NCBI GenBank assembly: GCA_964451365.1
Contig: CAYVIB010000026.1
Coordinates: 21,144-85,143 of the forward strand
Direction: 5' to 3'
From: CAYVIB01 sp964451365
GTDB taxonomy: Bacteria > Pseudomonadota > Gammaproteobacteria > Pseudomonadales > Cellvibrionaceae
DNA: 64,000 nucleotides
The position numbers and the translations under genes are program-made. This document shows, in pieces, positions 34,144-43,120 of the stretch. Position 1 is the first letter of the stretch. Each line of letters starts with the position of its first letter. The notes below the pieces were generated by a model. It saw only the letters and a list, made by a program, of their open reading frames with translations, was not told where the DNA came from and ran no database searches.

Positions 34144-34890
34144 ATGGCAGCTCGAAAAACAAAGAAAGATGGTGATCCGGTTGCGAAACTGGAAAAAGAT
34201 CTGGCCCAACTGAAGGCAAAACTGGCTGGCGCCCGTCAAGCCAGGGAAAAAGCCGCCGCAACAACGGTAGCGAAAGCAACAAAGGCTTCCTCGGCTGCAG
34301 CGAAGAAAGCTCAGGCGGAAAAAAAGAAAGTCGCCACGATAGCCAAGAAAAAGAAATCCGCGGCCCAGGCAAAACAGCTGGCTGCTGCTCGCAAGTCTTC
34401 AGCCGCGGCCAGCGTTGTTGCGACAACGGCTAAGCAGGCTCTGGCGGAGGCGAAAAAAGCGCTCGCTGAAATCAAGTCACAGAACAAAGAGGCCGCCGCA
34501 GTAGACAAGGCCATCGCCAAAGAGGAAACTGCCTACGCCAAGAAAGCAGCCGCGGCAGCGAAAAAAGCCGCCGCCAAGGCCGCCAAAAAAGCCAAGGCCA
34601 AAGCCAAAAAGAAGAAGGCAGCAAGCAAGGCCAAACCAAAGGCAAAAAAGGCAGCCGCTAAAAAGGCAGCTCCGAAAAAAGCCAAAAAAGCCGCTCCCAG
34701 AAAGACAGCAGCCAAGAAAAAGGTAAAGGCAAAGAAGGCCGCGCCTAAAAAAGCAAAGAAAGCGTCCAAAAAAGCCGCCGCTAAAAAGAAAGCCGCTCCT
34801 AAAAAGGTAAAAACGGCAGCCGCCAAAAAGGCTCCAGCCAAGGCACCCAGTCAAAAAAAACGCAGTTCACGCAAAGCCAAAAAAGCCTAA
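34144..34890 (+). CDS. Lysine/alanine-rich histone H1-like protein (AlgP-like)
   Basis: The 248 residues are overwhelmingly Lys and Ala, with tandem K-A-A-x-K-K and A-A-P-K-K repeats from residue about 125 on, resembling the C-terminal tail of histone H1 and Pseudomonas AlgP/AlgR3. The N-terminal third looks like a coiled coil ('VAKLEKDLAQLKAKLAGARQ'). It is predicted to bind DNA non-specifically and affect nucleoid structure. AAAGGAAAAAG precedes the ATG. The repeat tract is prone to length change by recombination. Confidence 0.85.
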   Translation: MAARKTKKDGDPVAKLEKDLAQLKAKLAGARQAREKAAATTVAKATKASSAAAKKAQAEKKKVATIAKKKKSAAQAKQLAAARKSSAAASVVATTAKQALAEAKKALAEIKSQNKEAAAVDKAIAKEETAYAKKAAAAAKKAAAKAAKKAKAKAKKKKAASKAKPKAKKAAAKKAAPKKAKKAAPRKTAAKKKVKAKKAAPKKAKKASKKAAAKKKAAPKKVKTAAAKKAPAKAPSQKKRSSRKAKKA

Positions 34891-34913
34891 GGAACCTGCA
34901 AGACGGGTTTAGC

Positions 34914-34948
34914 AAAAGCCGGTAGCTCACCCGCTGCCGGCTTTTTTA
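34914..34948 (+). terminator. Rho-independent terminator of the histone-like gene
   Basis: AAAAGCCGG(C/T)AG...CTGCCGGCTTTTTT stem-loop, 24 bases past the stop. Confidence 0.92.
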
Positions 34949-34989
34949 TTGCTCTCAAGGGAAATAGGACAGAAAAGCGGAAGTATTTT

Positions 34990-35643
34990 TCAGCGTTTAC
35001 CTATATGCAGCTCGTAGTCCGTTGCAGAGCCGAAACGACAAGTCGCTCGATAATGAAGCGCCTCCCCATTTAAAGTCTCCGCATCAAAATCTATAACGTA
35101 CACCAACTCCTCCTTCGTTCGGGAGACCGGCTCACTGTTGTCTTCGCCCAACCGCCGGGGGTTTTCCATCAGTTTTATTCGTTGCCGCAGTTGATCCTCA
35201 CATACCTGCAGAGCCATTTTTTCTTTTTTGGCCTGTTTCCTTCGCTCTTCCTCGAGCCGTTGCTGGACGAGTTCCTCCTTTGTCAGCTTATATTTCGCTC
35301 CTCGAGGAGTGGTCATTGTTTCGAAGCTGAGGCCGTCGACCATTTCGTTATAGGTGCGACCATCGGGCTGCCGGCAGGTAATTCTGAAAACAGGATGACT
35401 ATCCCTGCTCCGATCGCGATCCAGCGTACCGGATACAACCTCTTCGCATCGCTCAAGTGACTCCGCCGAAGCGGCGGCCTCTTTCAGTTTGAGGTAGTGG
35501 GTTTGATATGTGACAGGAAGCCACAACCGGCTTTCGTCGAATGCCGCTGCCGAAAAGGAAAAGAGAAAGCACCCGGCGCAGGTGAGGGCCGTATCAGGCA
35601 GTAAAAACCTGGGGGGAAAGAGTCTGCTCGATCGCCGTTTCAT
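34990..35643 (-). CDS. Hypothetical exported protein with coiled-coil segment
   Basis: A 217-residue protein with a signal-like N-terminus ('LTCAGCFLFSFSAAAF', cleavage near residue 34). Four Cys ('ERCEEVV', 'FRITCRQP', 'LQVCEDQL', 'YRATCRFG') could form two disulfides in the periplasm. A charged helix ('EELVQQRLEEERRKQAKKEK') sits in the middle. The order 'Cys - strand - TCRQPDGRTY - helix - C - YRATCRFG' hints at two related beta-rich halves. I do not recognise the family. Confidence 0.65.
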   Translation of the reverse strand: MKRRSSRLFPPRFLLPDTALTCAGCFLFSFSAAAFDESRLWLPVTYQTHYLKLKEAAASAESLERCEEVVSGTLDRDRSRDSHPVFRITCRQPDGRTYNEMVDGLSFETMTTPRGAKYKLTKEELVQQRLEEERRKQAKKEKMALQVCEDQLRQRIKLMENPRRLGEDNSEPVSRTKEELVYVIDFDAETLNGEALHYRATCRFGSATDYELHIGKR

Positions 35644-35706
35644 TTTTTAATACTAGCAAAAGCCGGGCGAAAATCCGGAAAGGCTGAAAGATGGCGCTTG
35701 TACGCG

Positions 35707-36399
35707 TTATCCCAGCGCTGCCAGCGATTGCAGGTCCAGGTTTTCCCTGGGGGTTATCGCCAGGCGATCGAATTCCAGGTTCCAGTTAACCAGCAGCCGC
35801 GCCAAAGCCCTGGCCTGTTCGTCCAGGCTTTGCAGCTCCTGCATCGTGCCTTTGCTACCGGTGTACAGTTTTATCTTACGGTGATTGGAGGCAAAGGAAT
35901 GCTCGGGATAGGACATGCGATAAACTTCCAGTTTCCACCGCAGGTTGTGTACGACGTTGCGGTAGTACTCGAGTTTGGTGGCGAGCGACACTTTTCTTGT
36001 GTCCGTCAATTCGCCAAACACTTGAAAATCAGTACCGAAAACCAGCACGCGCCGGCTGTTCGAATCGGCTATCACCGTGGCGGTTCTCTGATGGTCGACA
36101 AGTACGGCAAGATCGCCAAACACCTCTCCGGGTGTAATATAGTTGACCACTTTCCGGTCGCTTGTGCCTTCACCCACCACTACAACCAACTGCCCCTTCA
36201 GCAAGAAGTAAAGCCACTGGTCCACCTGGCCCTGTTCCATAATCACTTCGCCCGGACGATATTCAATGATGCGCGAATAGCTCATCAAGAGGTCATATTG
36301 CCACTGGTCCTGTTGTTTGACCGCCTTATAGAAAGGGATTGAGGAAAGTAAATTGTCCAGAGAATCCTGGGGATAGTGGTGTAGCGGGTGTACTTCCAT
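35707..36399 (-). CDS. Cyclic nucleotide-binding domain protein
   Basis: ATG 36399 is preferred because AAGG lies nine bases upstream; a longer frame to 36495 has no ribosome site. The 230 residues contain a cNMP-binding cassette at about 20-135 ('YRPGEVIMEQGQVDQWLYFLLKGQLVVVV', 'YITPGEVFGDLAVLVDHQRTATV'), the latter the phosphate-binding cassette with G-E-x-A-like 'GDLAVL'. Unlike Crp there is no clear helix-turn-helix after it, and the C-terminal part is mainly helical. It might sense cAMP or c-di-GMP and pass the signal to a partner. Partner unknown. Confidence 0.8.
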   Translation of the reverse strand: MEVHPLHHYPQDSLDNLLSSIPFYKAVKQQDQWQYDLLMSYSRIIEYRPGEVIMEQGQVDQWLYFLLKGQLVVVVGEGTSDRKVVNYITPGEVFGDLAVLVDHQRTATVIADSNSRRVLVFGTDFQVFGELTDTRKVSLATKLEYYRNVVHNLRWKLEVYRMSYPEHSFASNHRKIKLYTGSKGTMQELQSLDEQARALARLLVNWNLEFDRLAITPRENLDLQSLAALG

Positions 36400-36851
36400 A
36401 CGACAAAACCTTAATGCCCGAAGAGCGTCAGTCACTCGAATGATCATTATCCTGGAAAGGATAGCGGCTATTCCATGTGAAAGATCAACTTTCACTCAAA
36501 CGACGCCAATTAATCGCGGAAATGTTATTGGCTTCACGCTCCTCATCCCAGCGCACACACCCTTCCAGGAAGGCCGAACAGTAAGCATAGACCAGAGTAT
36601 CGCGTGCGGTGGAAAGGTCTACATATTAACTATTTGTTATAGCCGATTCGAATGACCCTGCTGCTCCTAATTCCAAGTTTTTTCACACTTTCCTTGCTTG
36701 TGAACCGAGAAATGGGTAAAAAGACGCGACACAGCGGACTTCTTGCTTTGCTACCTTTTTTAGAAGTAATTTCTCTGACGCATTTATAGAAAACCGCGAC
36801 AATTCAACTATATTTATAGATATATGGAATAACGACCTATAAGAGATTCCC
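36400..36851. other. 452-base divergent intergenic region
   Basis: Separates the cyclic-nucleotide-binding gene (minus) and the TonB-like gene (plus). The last 60 bases are AT-rich ('CTATATTTATAGATATATGG' at about 36808-36827) and are a likely promoter for the TonB-like gene. No gene seen. Confidence 0.4.
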
Positions 36852-38075
36852 ATGCAAAAGCGTAACCTGACACCGTCCACCCTGGTCCTCTTCCTTGTGG
36901 TCTCCCTCGGCTCCACACTGGCCGTTGCGGACCCCCTGCTGAACGGTGTGGCCACCCATACCGAGCTTAGCCAGGAACAGTTTATCGCCGGCCTGTACAC
37001 CTCCACCCTGTCGACCGAGCGCAACGAAATCCTGCTCAAACAGGAAGACAAGCGCATGCAAGTGCGGGTAACTGCGGACAGTATCACTCCACGCCGGTTT
37101 CGGCGGATGTGGATTGAGGGTATGGCGATTAATGCGAGTTCTTCCGAACTGGAAAAACACTCCGAGAATATGGCCGCCTTCAGTAATATGCTCCGCGTAC
37201 GTCTGGCGGCGGGGGATATTTTTACCGTTGACCGCACCAGCGCCGGGGTCGACGTGATCATAAACGGCACCACGCTGGGCACCGTCAATGATCCGACCTT
37301 TTTTGATCTATTGCTACGCACGTGGATTGGCCCCGTTCCGCTGTCTTCCAACTTTCGCGAGTCCCTCCTGAAAGCGGGAGATGTCGACCCGGACGTACTT
37401 GCACGATTTGAAGCCACCCGCCCGACAGACGAACGAATCGCGGCAATCGAAACCGCTATCCAGAGTCGCCCCGCCCCCCAGCCTGAACAGGAGGTTGCAC
37501 GGGTGGAGACGCCTCCGGTAGACACGGCTCCGGCGGTTACTCGTCCGGCAATCGCTCCCCCGATTGCGGGCACCACTTCCGCCATCGCGCCGCCGGATTT
37601 GACACCGGCCGCACCGCAGCAACAAGCCAGCGCGAGTCAATCCACGCCTTCACCACGTCCGACGGCGGTACCCTCACCCCGTCCCACCCAAGTCGCCGTC
37701 GCTCCGAAGCCAACAACTGCTTCATCTCGCAACAACGTGCTTGAGGAAGAAGAGGAAGAAGAGGAATTTACCGCGGCCAGCCTGTTGCAACAACAGCTCT
37801 ACATTGCCGAGTTGAAAAGATGGTCCAACAAATTTACCGAATATCCCCGAAGGGCGCTGGAGAGAAACCAGCAAGGCACCGTTCGGGTCAGCGTAACTAT
37901 CGATCGGCAGGGCCAGGTTAAAAATGCCGAAGTTATTGAGGAAACAAAACACTCCCTCTTGAACAAGGGGGCGATCAGCATCATAGAAGATGCAAGCCCT
38001 TATCCCGCAATTCCTGATGAGATCAAGGGCGAAAACTTTACCTTCAGTTTTCCAATTATCTTCCAGATCCAGTAA
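36852..38075 (+). CDS. Chalcone-isomerase-like domain fused to TonB C-terminal domain
   Basis: The signal peptide ends AVA (about residue 26). Residues about 30-185 match the chalcone isomerase-like domain of small periplasmic proteobacterial proteins ('LYTSTLSTERNEILL', 'FRRMWIEGMAIN', 'GDIFTVDRTSAGVDVIINGT', 'LLLRTWIGPVPLS'). Residues about 210-300 are Pro/Ala-rich, ending with an eight-Glu run. Residues about 310-407 are a TonB C-terminal domain ('YPRRALERNQQGTVRVSVTI', 'FSFPIIFQIQ'). Unlike TonB there is no N-terminal anchor helix apart from the signal, so it may be a soluble periplasmic protein rather than an energy transducer. Confidence 0.8.
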   Translation: MQKRNLTPSTLVLFLVVSLGSTLAVADPLLNGVATHTELSQEQFIAGLYTSTLSTERNEILLKQEDKRMQVRVTADSITPRRFRRMWIEGMAINASSSELEKHSENMAAFSNMLRVRLAAGDIFTVDRTSAGVDVIINGTTLGTVNDPTFFDLLLRTWIGPVPLSSNFRESLLKAGDVDPDVLARFEATRPTDERIAAIETAIQSRPAPQPEQEVARVETPPVDTAPAVTRPAIAPPIAGTTSAIAPPDLTPAAPQQQASASQSTPSPRPTAVPSPRPTQVAVAPKPTTASSRNNVLEEEEEEEEFTAASLLQQQLYIAELKRWSNKFTEYPRRALERNQQGTVRVSVTIDRQGQVKNAEVIEETKHSLLNKGAISIIEDASPYPAIPDEIKGENFTFSFPIIFQIQ

Positions 38076-38081
38076 CGCGAA

Positions 38082-38113
38082 GCCGCGCTTTGATAACAAA
38101 GCGCGGTTTTTTT
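38082..38113 (+). terminator. Rho-independent terminator of the TonB-like gene
   Basis: CCGCGCTTTG/CAAAGCGCGG stem with a four-base loop, then seven T, just past the stop. Confidence 0.93.
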
Positions 38114-38121
38114 GCAAGCTT

Positions 38122-38682
38122 TTACTTCCGGCTCGCCAGTTCTTTTAACCGGTCCAGAATTACGGTTTGAATATCCTTTCTCTCCAGGTTTGACAGCCTG
38201 TCCGCCGCATTGATTTGCAGCATATGCAAGTGCAGGCACGGCGTGTTTTGATCCAGTTCCCGCAGGTCCCCCTTCATCAGCACGGGTAAAAACGGTTTGT
38301 CCGGCGGTCGCTTCTGGTTGATCAGGCGAAGCCCGACTTCCAGCGGTACCCGCCGACTGTCTTCGCTCTGGCTTTTTAACGGCAGGATAATATTGAGTCG
38401 GCCGAGTCGGTCCCGGGTATCGGCGGGAACAATAAACAAACCCGTGGGTTTAACTGAATCCTCGGCAACGTTTTGAAATGTGTCATGGTGGGCGTAGGGG
38501 TTCGGCAGGATAACAAGTTTACGGTTTTCCTCCTGGGGAAAGAAAATATTGTAGTTGGTGTATAACTGCTCTACGGAACCGGAATACACGCAAAGCTTGT
38601 TTTCAAACCCCAACACAAATTCCTGAGCCGCCTGGCGTTTTTTAAAGGTATCCAAATCCCATATGAGATCTTTATTTTCCAT
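38122..38682 (-). CDS. Hypothetical protein
   Basis: A 186-residue cytoplasmic-looking protein without signal or membrane helix. It is rich in beta-strand-like stretches ('KLVILPNPYAHHD', 'PTGLFIVPADTRD') and ends in a charged helix ('RKDIQTVILDRLKELASRK'). I see no catalytic motif and do not recognise a family. It converges on the TonB-like gene and shares its terminator region. Confidence 0.65.
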   Translation of the reverse strand: MENKDLIWDLDTFKKRQAAQEFVLGFENKLCVYSGSVEQLYTNYNIFFPQEENRKLVILPNPYAHHDTFQNVAEDSVKPTGLFIVPADTRDRLGRLNIILPLKSQSEDSRRVPLEVGLRLINQKRPPDKPFLPVLMKGDLRELDQNTPCLHLHMLQINAADRLSNLERKDIQTVILDRLKELASRK

Positions 38683-38958
38683 GGCCCCTCATAAAATTAT
38701 TGATGAAAATCTTATTATTCATATTAACCCAAATTCAGCCAATTGCCCGGCTTCCCCGATAAACAAGACTTCATGTATTTATTAATATCCAAAGTGGTCG
38801 CAGCCGCACCTATGTAGTATTTCGCGCCAAACCCGACTCCAAGTTGGATAAGGGTTAATAAAACACCACCACCACGAAAGACGCCGTAATAATAAGAAAC
38901 CTTGCCACTGGAGAGTTCAGGCCCATTGGAATCACTCCGTCAATGCGTTTAACGCGAG

Positions 38959-39606
38959 CTACTGGTTTTTTGGGATTTTACCCTTGTACTTGCCGTTGAT
39001 ATAACCACGGATATTTTCCGCGTCCGCGATATAGTCACCTGTCGTAGGCCAGACTTTATCAAGCACGATTGTCTTGCCGGGATAATCCCAGGCGACGATC
39101 AACAAAGGGACTTTCGCACCGTCCACCACACGCAGAAAACCGGTCTTCCATTTATCCACTTTCGCGCGTGTCCCCTCGGGCGTAATCACCACCCAGACCT
39201 GGTCATGCGTATCGTACCAACTGATAATCTGCTGCACCGTATCCTCGGTGGCACGGCGGTCCAACGGTATCCCTCCCAACCACATAAAAAGCTTACCGAA
39301 AGGCCAGAAGAAAGCTTCTTTTTTCATAAGGTAGGAAACACGAATGCCCAGCGCCATGATCGCCAGCATCGCCACCACGAAATCCCAATTCGAGGTGTGC
39401 GGCGCCGCAGCAACCACGATTTTGGGTTCGTTGGGAAGCTCCCCCCGCACCTTCCAGCCCAACAACGCCAATAGCTTTCGGCCGAGCCAGCGGGTAAACC
39501 GGTTACCGGCAACAGGCACCAACGGTGGCATGACAGGAAGGTGTTGCCGGGGATTATTAACTTCTGTTTCGAATTGGCTATTATTATTTTGTTGTTCGTA
39601 CATCAT
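38959..39606 (-). CDS. PlsC-type 1-acyl-sn-glycerol-3-phosphate acyltransferase family protein
   Basis: The 215 residues carry the glycerolipid acyltransferase motifs: 'APHTSNWDF' (HX4D, catalytic His/Asp), 'WLGGIPLDR' and 'VITPEGTRAK' (the EGTR motif), plus a following hydrophobic strand. A hydrophobic stretch near 70-90 suggests membrane association. It transfers an acyl chain to a lysophospholipid or a related acceptor; the exact substrate cannot be told. It is encoded just downstream of prfC (10-base gap). Confidence 0.88.
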   Translation of the reverse strand: MMYEQQNNNSQFETEVNNPRQHLPVMPPLVPVAGNRFTRWLGRKLLALLGWKVRGELPNEPKIVVAAAPHTSNWDFVVAMLAIMALGIRVSYLMKKEAFFWPFGKLFMWLGGIPLDRRATEDTVQQIISWYDTHDQVWVVITPEGTRAKVDKWKTGFLRVVDGAKVPLLIVAWDYPGKTIVLDKVWPTTGDYIADAENIRGYINGKYKGKIPKNQ

Positions 39607-39616
39607 TTTTTTCTGA

Positions 39617-41200
39617 TTAATGCTCTCGGGTTGCCCGGAACTCCACGTCCGGATAGCGCTCCTCCGAAAGCGACAGGTTGACGCGGGTGGGAGCCAGGTA
39701 AGTCAGGTGGCCTCCGCCATCCACGGCCAGATTGTCCGCGCATTTACGTTTAAATTCCTGCATTTTCTTTTCGTCCCCGCACTGAACCCATCGCGCCGTC
39801 GCCACGTTAACAGGTTCGTAAACCGCTTCCACTTTATACTCGTCCTTAAGGCGATAAGCTACCACTTCAAACTGCAGGACGCCAACCGCACCCACGACGA
39901 TATCGTTATTGTTGATCGGGAAAAAGACCTGGGTCGAACCTTCTTCCGACAATTGCTGCAGGCCTTTTTGCAGTTGCTTGGCCTTCAGCGGGTCCCGCAA
40001 CCGGATTCGTCGGAACAGCTCCGGCGCGAAATAGGGAATGCCGGTAAATTTCAGGTCTTCACCTTCGGTAAAGGTATCCCCCAGTTGAATGGTACCGTGG
40101 TTGTGCAAGCCGATAATATCACCGGCTATGGCCTCCTCCACGTGACTTCGATCGCCAGCCAAAAATGTGACCGCATCGGCGATTTTAACATCTTTCCCCA
40201 AGCGCACATGGCGCATTTTCATTCCGCGCGCGTAGGTGCCCGAACACAATCGCATAAAGGCGATTCGATCACGGTGCTTCGGGTCCATGTTGGCCTGGAT
40301 TTTAAAAACGAAACCGCTCAGCTTCGGTTCGCCCGCAAGCACCTGGCGCTGATTCGTCTCCCTGCCCTGTGGTGGCGGCGCCCATTCGACGAAATGGTCG
40401 AGCATCTCACGTACGCCGAAATTGCCCAGCGCCGTACCAAAGAATACCGGTGTCAGGCGGCCCGCCAGATATTCCTGTAAGTCAAACTTATGGGTCGCGC
40501 CTTTTACCAATTCGATTTCCTCACGCAGGTCATCGGCATAACTGCCCAATAGTTGATCCACCTCCGGATTGTCGAGGCCCTTAATCTGTATATCGTCGGG
40601 AATGATATGCCCCTGCCCCTGCTTATACACGTGCACCGTATCGGTGTAGAGGTTATAAACGCCCTTGAACTGCTTACCCATGCCCAACGGCCAATTGATC
40701 GGCGCAGCGGAAATTTTCAGTACCGCCTCGATTTCATCCATCACATCAACGGGATCGCGAATATCGCGGTCCATTTTGTTGATAAACGACAGGATTGGCG
40801 TATCCCGCAGGCGGCATACTTCCATTAACTTGATAGTGCGATCCTCCACACCCTTGGCGCCGTCAATGACCATCAACACCGAGTCCACCGCCGTCAGCGT
40901 GCGGTAGGTATCCTCCGAGAAATCCTCGTGGCCCGGCGTGTCCAGCAAGTTGACAACCCGCTCCCTGTAGGGAAACTGCATTACCGAGGAAGTTACCGAA
41001 ATGCCCCGCTCCTGCTCCATTGCCATCCAGTCCGAGCGCGCGTGCGGGCCTCTCTTGCCCTTTACCGAGCCGGCCAGTTGAATAGCGTTGCCAAATAGCA
41101 ACAGCTTCTCAGTGATGGTTGTTTTACCGGCGTCGGGGTGGGAAATAATGGCAAAAGTGCGCCTTTTGGCAACTTCACCGGCATGATGATTCGATGACAT
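39617..41200 (-). CDS. prfC: Peptide chain release factor 3
   Basis: The 527-residue translational GTPase is of RF3 type: G1 'SHPDAGKTT', G2 region 'MEQERGISVTSSVMQF', G3 'DTPGHEDFS', G4 'NKMDRD', and the RF3-specific start of domain III around 'SGFVFKIQANMDPKHRDR'. RF3 recycles RF1/RF2 from the ribosome after peptide release. Length matches Escherichia coli RF3 (529). Confidence 0.97.
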   Translation of the reverse strand: MSSNHHAGEVAKRRTFAIISHPDAGKTTITEKLLLFGNAIQLAGSVKGKRGPHARSDWMAMEQERGISVTSSVMQFPYRERVVNLLDTPGHEDFSEDTYRTLTAVDSVLMVIDGAKGVEDRTIKLMEVCRLRDTPILSFINKMDRDIRDPVDVMDEIEAVLKISAAPINWPLGMGKQFKGVYNLYTDTVHVYKQGQGHIIPDDIQIKGLDNPEVDQLLGSYADDLREEIELVKGATHKFDLQEYLAGRLTPVFFGTALGNFGVREMLDHFVEWAPPPQGRETNQRQVLAGEPKLSGFVFKIQANMDPKHRDRIAFMRLCSGTYARGMKMRHVRLGKDVKIADAVTFLAGDRSHVEEAIAGDIIGLHNHGTIQLGDTFTEGEDLKFTGIPYFAPELFRRIRLRDPLKAKQLQKGLQQLSEEGSTQVFFPINNNDIVVGAVGVLQFEVVAYRLKDEYKVEAVYEPVNVATARWVQCGDEKKMQEFKRKCADNLAVDGGGHLTYLAPTRVNLSLSEERYPDVEFRATREH

Positions 41201-41269
41201 ATAAACGTTAACTTCTTCTGGCGTGGTAAAAAGCGGGCATTATACAGCGCGGGCCGTGGCAGTGCTAAA

Positions 41270-43039
41270 TTAGTCCGTTTCCCGCTCAATCGAACAGCAG
41301 TGCGATGCCTCCTCCGGCTTTTCCACTGTGTCCAGTACACTGCCGGTGACGGCATTGGGCCGAAAAGTGGTACACCCCTTCAACCCCATTGCATATGCCT
41401 GCCGGTAAAGATCCTGAAAATCCGCAAAAGGAAAATCCGCGGGGACATTAATGGTTTTGGAAACGGCGTTATCAACGTACCGCTGGACGACTGCCTGCAT
41501 TCGCAAGTGATTGATGGGAGTCACGTTATGCGCGGTAACGAAGTGTTCAGGCAACGTTTCGCCCGTTGCCTGTTGCTTCCATAGCGCGTAAGCGTAGTCC
41601 CGCAACAGGTATTGTTTCTTCTCGCCGCCGGATTCGATTACCGTGCGGCGGTATTCGAAATCAAATACCGGTTCAATACTGCTCGACACATTGTCTGCCA
41701 GCAAGCTGATGGTGCCGGTGGGAGCAATGGCGGTCAAGTGGCTGTTTCTAATGCCGTATCCGGAAATATCCTGTTTTATTTCCGATGGCAGGGATTGAAT
41801 AAATTCTCCCGCCAGATAGCGCTCGGTATTAAACAAGGGGAATATGCCCTTTTCCTTCGCCAGTTCTATCGATGAACGATAGGCAGCGTGACATAGCGTT
41901 TTCATCATCGATTCCGCAAACCGGAAACTTTTTTCGTCACCGTATTTGTAACCGAGCATAATCAGCGTGTCCGCCAGGCCGGTCACGCCCAAACCGATAC
42001 GGCGGCTTGCTCTCGCCCGCTCCTGTTGTTGGCGCAGGGGATAGTGGGAAAGGTCAATAACGTTATCCAACATTCTCACCGCAGTGGCGACCGAAGCTTC
42101 CATGGAAGTCGTGTCAAAGCGGGCATGTTCGGAAAACGGTTGGCTGACAAAGGTTGTCAAGTTCAGTGACCCCAGATCACAGGCACCAAAGGGAGGAAGT
42201 GGAATTTCACCACAGGGGTTGGTGGCGGATATTTTTTCGCAGTAGTGCAGGTTATTCGTCCGATTGATGCGATCGATGAATAACACGCCGGGCTCCGCGT
42301 AATCATAGGTCGCCCGCATTATTTTTTGCCACAGATCGCGAGCGCTAACGGTACGATAAATTTCACCGCCGGCCACGCCGTCCCGTGCCGGAAATATCAA
42401 CGGCCAGTCCAGGTTGTTTTCGACTGCCTCCATAAAATCATCGGTAATCAGTACCGACAAATTGAAATGCCGCAACTCCGCCGGATTTCTTTTCGCATCG
42501 GTAAATATCTGTATATCCGGATGATCACAACGCAGTGTCGCCATCATGGCGCCGCGCCGCGCGCCAGTGGACTGAATCGTTGCGCACATGCTGTCCCACA
42601 TACGCATAAAGGAGACCGGGCCGGAAGCAACACTACCGGCTGAGATCGCTTCGGAACCAAAAGGCCGCAATGTGGAAAAATCATAACCCACGCCTCCGCC
42701 CTGCTGCATGGTGACGGCACCATTGCGGAGTGCACTGAAGATCCCGTCAATGGAGTCCTCAATTGTATCCATTACAAAACAATTAAATAAAGTTGCCTGC
42801 CGTTGGGTGCCCGCGCTGGCGAGTATTCGGCCCGCGGGGAGGAATTTGTGGTTTTCCATCAACGAATAAAACCGGCGCCGCCACTCGTCACTGTTTGTTG
42901 GCTCGACGCTCGCCAGCGCCCGCGCCACCCGGGTCCAGGTCGCCTCGATATCCGGGTCCAAAACTTCGTGGTTGTGCACGTACCGGTATTTTGTTCGCCA
43001 GATGTAATCTGACACGGGCAAATAACCTGCGCTTGACAT
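41270..43039 (-). CDS. nrdJ: Adenosylcobalamin-dependent (class II) ribonucleoside-diphosphate reductase
   Basis: The 589 residues form a class II reductase barrel. The half-site Cys is in 'TLFNCFVMDT', the radical-site tripeptide region is 'ATNPCGEIPL' with the N-x-C-x-E catalytic triad, and 'GRRxGxM'-like 'STGARRGAMMATL' and 'IAPTGTISLLADN' are also conserved. The C-terminus ends with adjacent cysteines ('EEASHCCSIE') that probably act as the thioredoxin-reduced pair. There is no ATP cone at the N-terminus. It makes deoxyribonucleotides and needs vitamin B12 but not oxygen. No cobalamin riboswitch was recognised in the short upstream gap. Confidence 0.93.
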   Translation of the reverse strand: MSSAGYLPVSDYIWRTKYRYVHNHEVLDPDIEATWTRVARALASVEPTNSDEWRRRFYSLMENHKFLPAGRILASAGTQRQATLFNCFVMDTIEDSIDGIFSALRNGAVTMQQGGGVGYDFSTLRPFGSEAISAGSVASGPVSFMRMWDSMCATIQSTGARRGAMMATLRCDHPDIQIFTDAKRNPAELRHFNLSVLITDDFMEAVENNLDWPLIFPARDGVAGGEIYRTVSARDLWQKIMRATYDYAEPGVLFIDRINRTNNLHYCEKISATNPCGEIPLPPFGACDLGSLNLTTFVSQPFSEHARFDTTSMEASVATAVRMLDNVIDLSHYPLRQQQERARASRRIGLGVTGLADTLIMLGYKYGDEKSFRFAESMMKTLCHAAYRSSIELAKEKGIFPLFNTERYLAGEFIQSLPSEIKQDISGYGIRNSHLTAIAPTGTISLLADNVSSSIEPVFDFEYRRTVIESGGEKKQYLLRDYAYALWKQQATGETLPEHFVTAHNVTPINHLRMQAVVQRYVDNAVSKTINVPADFPFADFQDLYRQAYAMGLKGCTTFRPNAVTGSVLDTVEKPEEASHCCSIERETD

Positions 43040-43105
43040 AATTGGTTACTCCACCGCGCGAAAGTGAGGGAATTTTCCTTCGAAGAAAAATTCTTTTAAT
43101 GGTTC

Positions 43106-43120
43106 CGTCACCCTGTGACG
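43106..43120. repeat. Short perfect inverted repeat
   Basis: CGTCAC-CCT-GTGACG in the 81-base gap between the MATE gene stop and nrdJ start. It may be a weak hairpin or an operator. Confidence 0.25.

Noticed and set aside
34311..34854. Phe/Gly/Leu-rich membrane-like frames on the minus strand opposite the histone-like gene
   Set aside because: They are the antisense reading of Lys/Ala repeats; apparent hydrophobicity is an artefact.
43040..43120. Possible cobalamin riboswitch upstream of B12-dependent nrdJ
   Set aside because: The gap is only 81 bases and contains no B12-box-like sequence; the next gene upstream on that strand also leaves little room.
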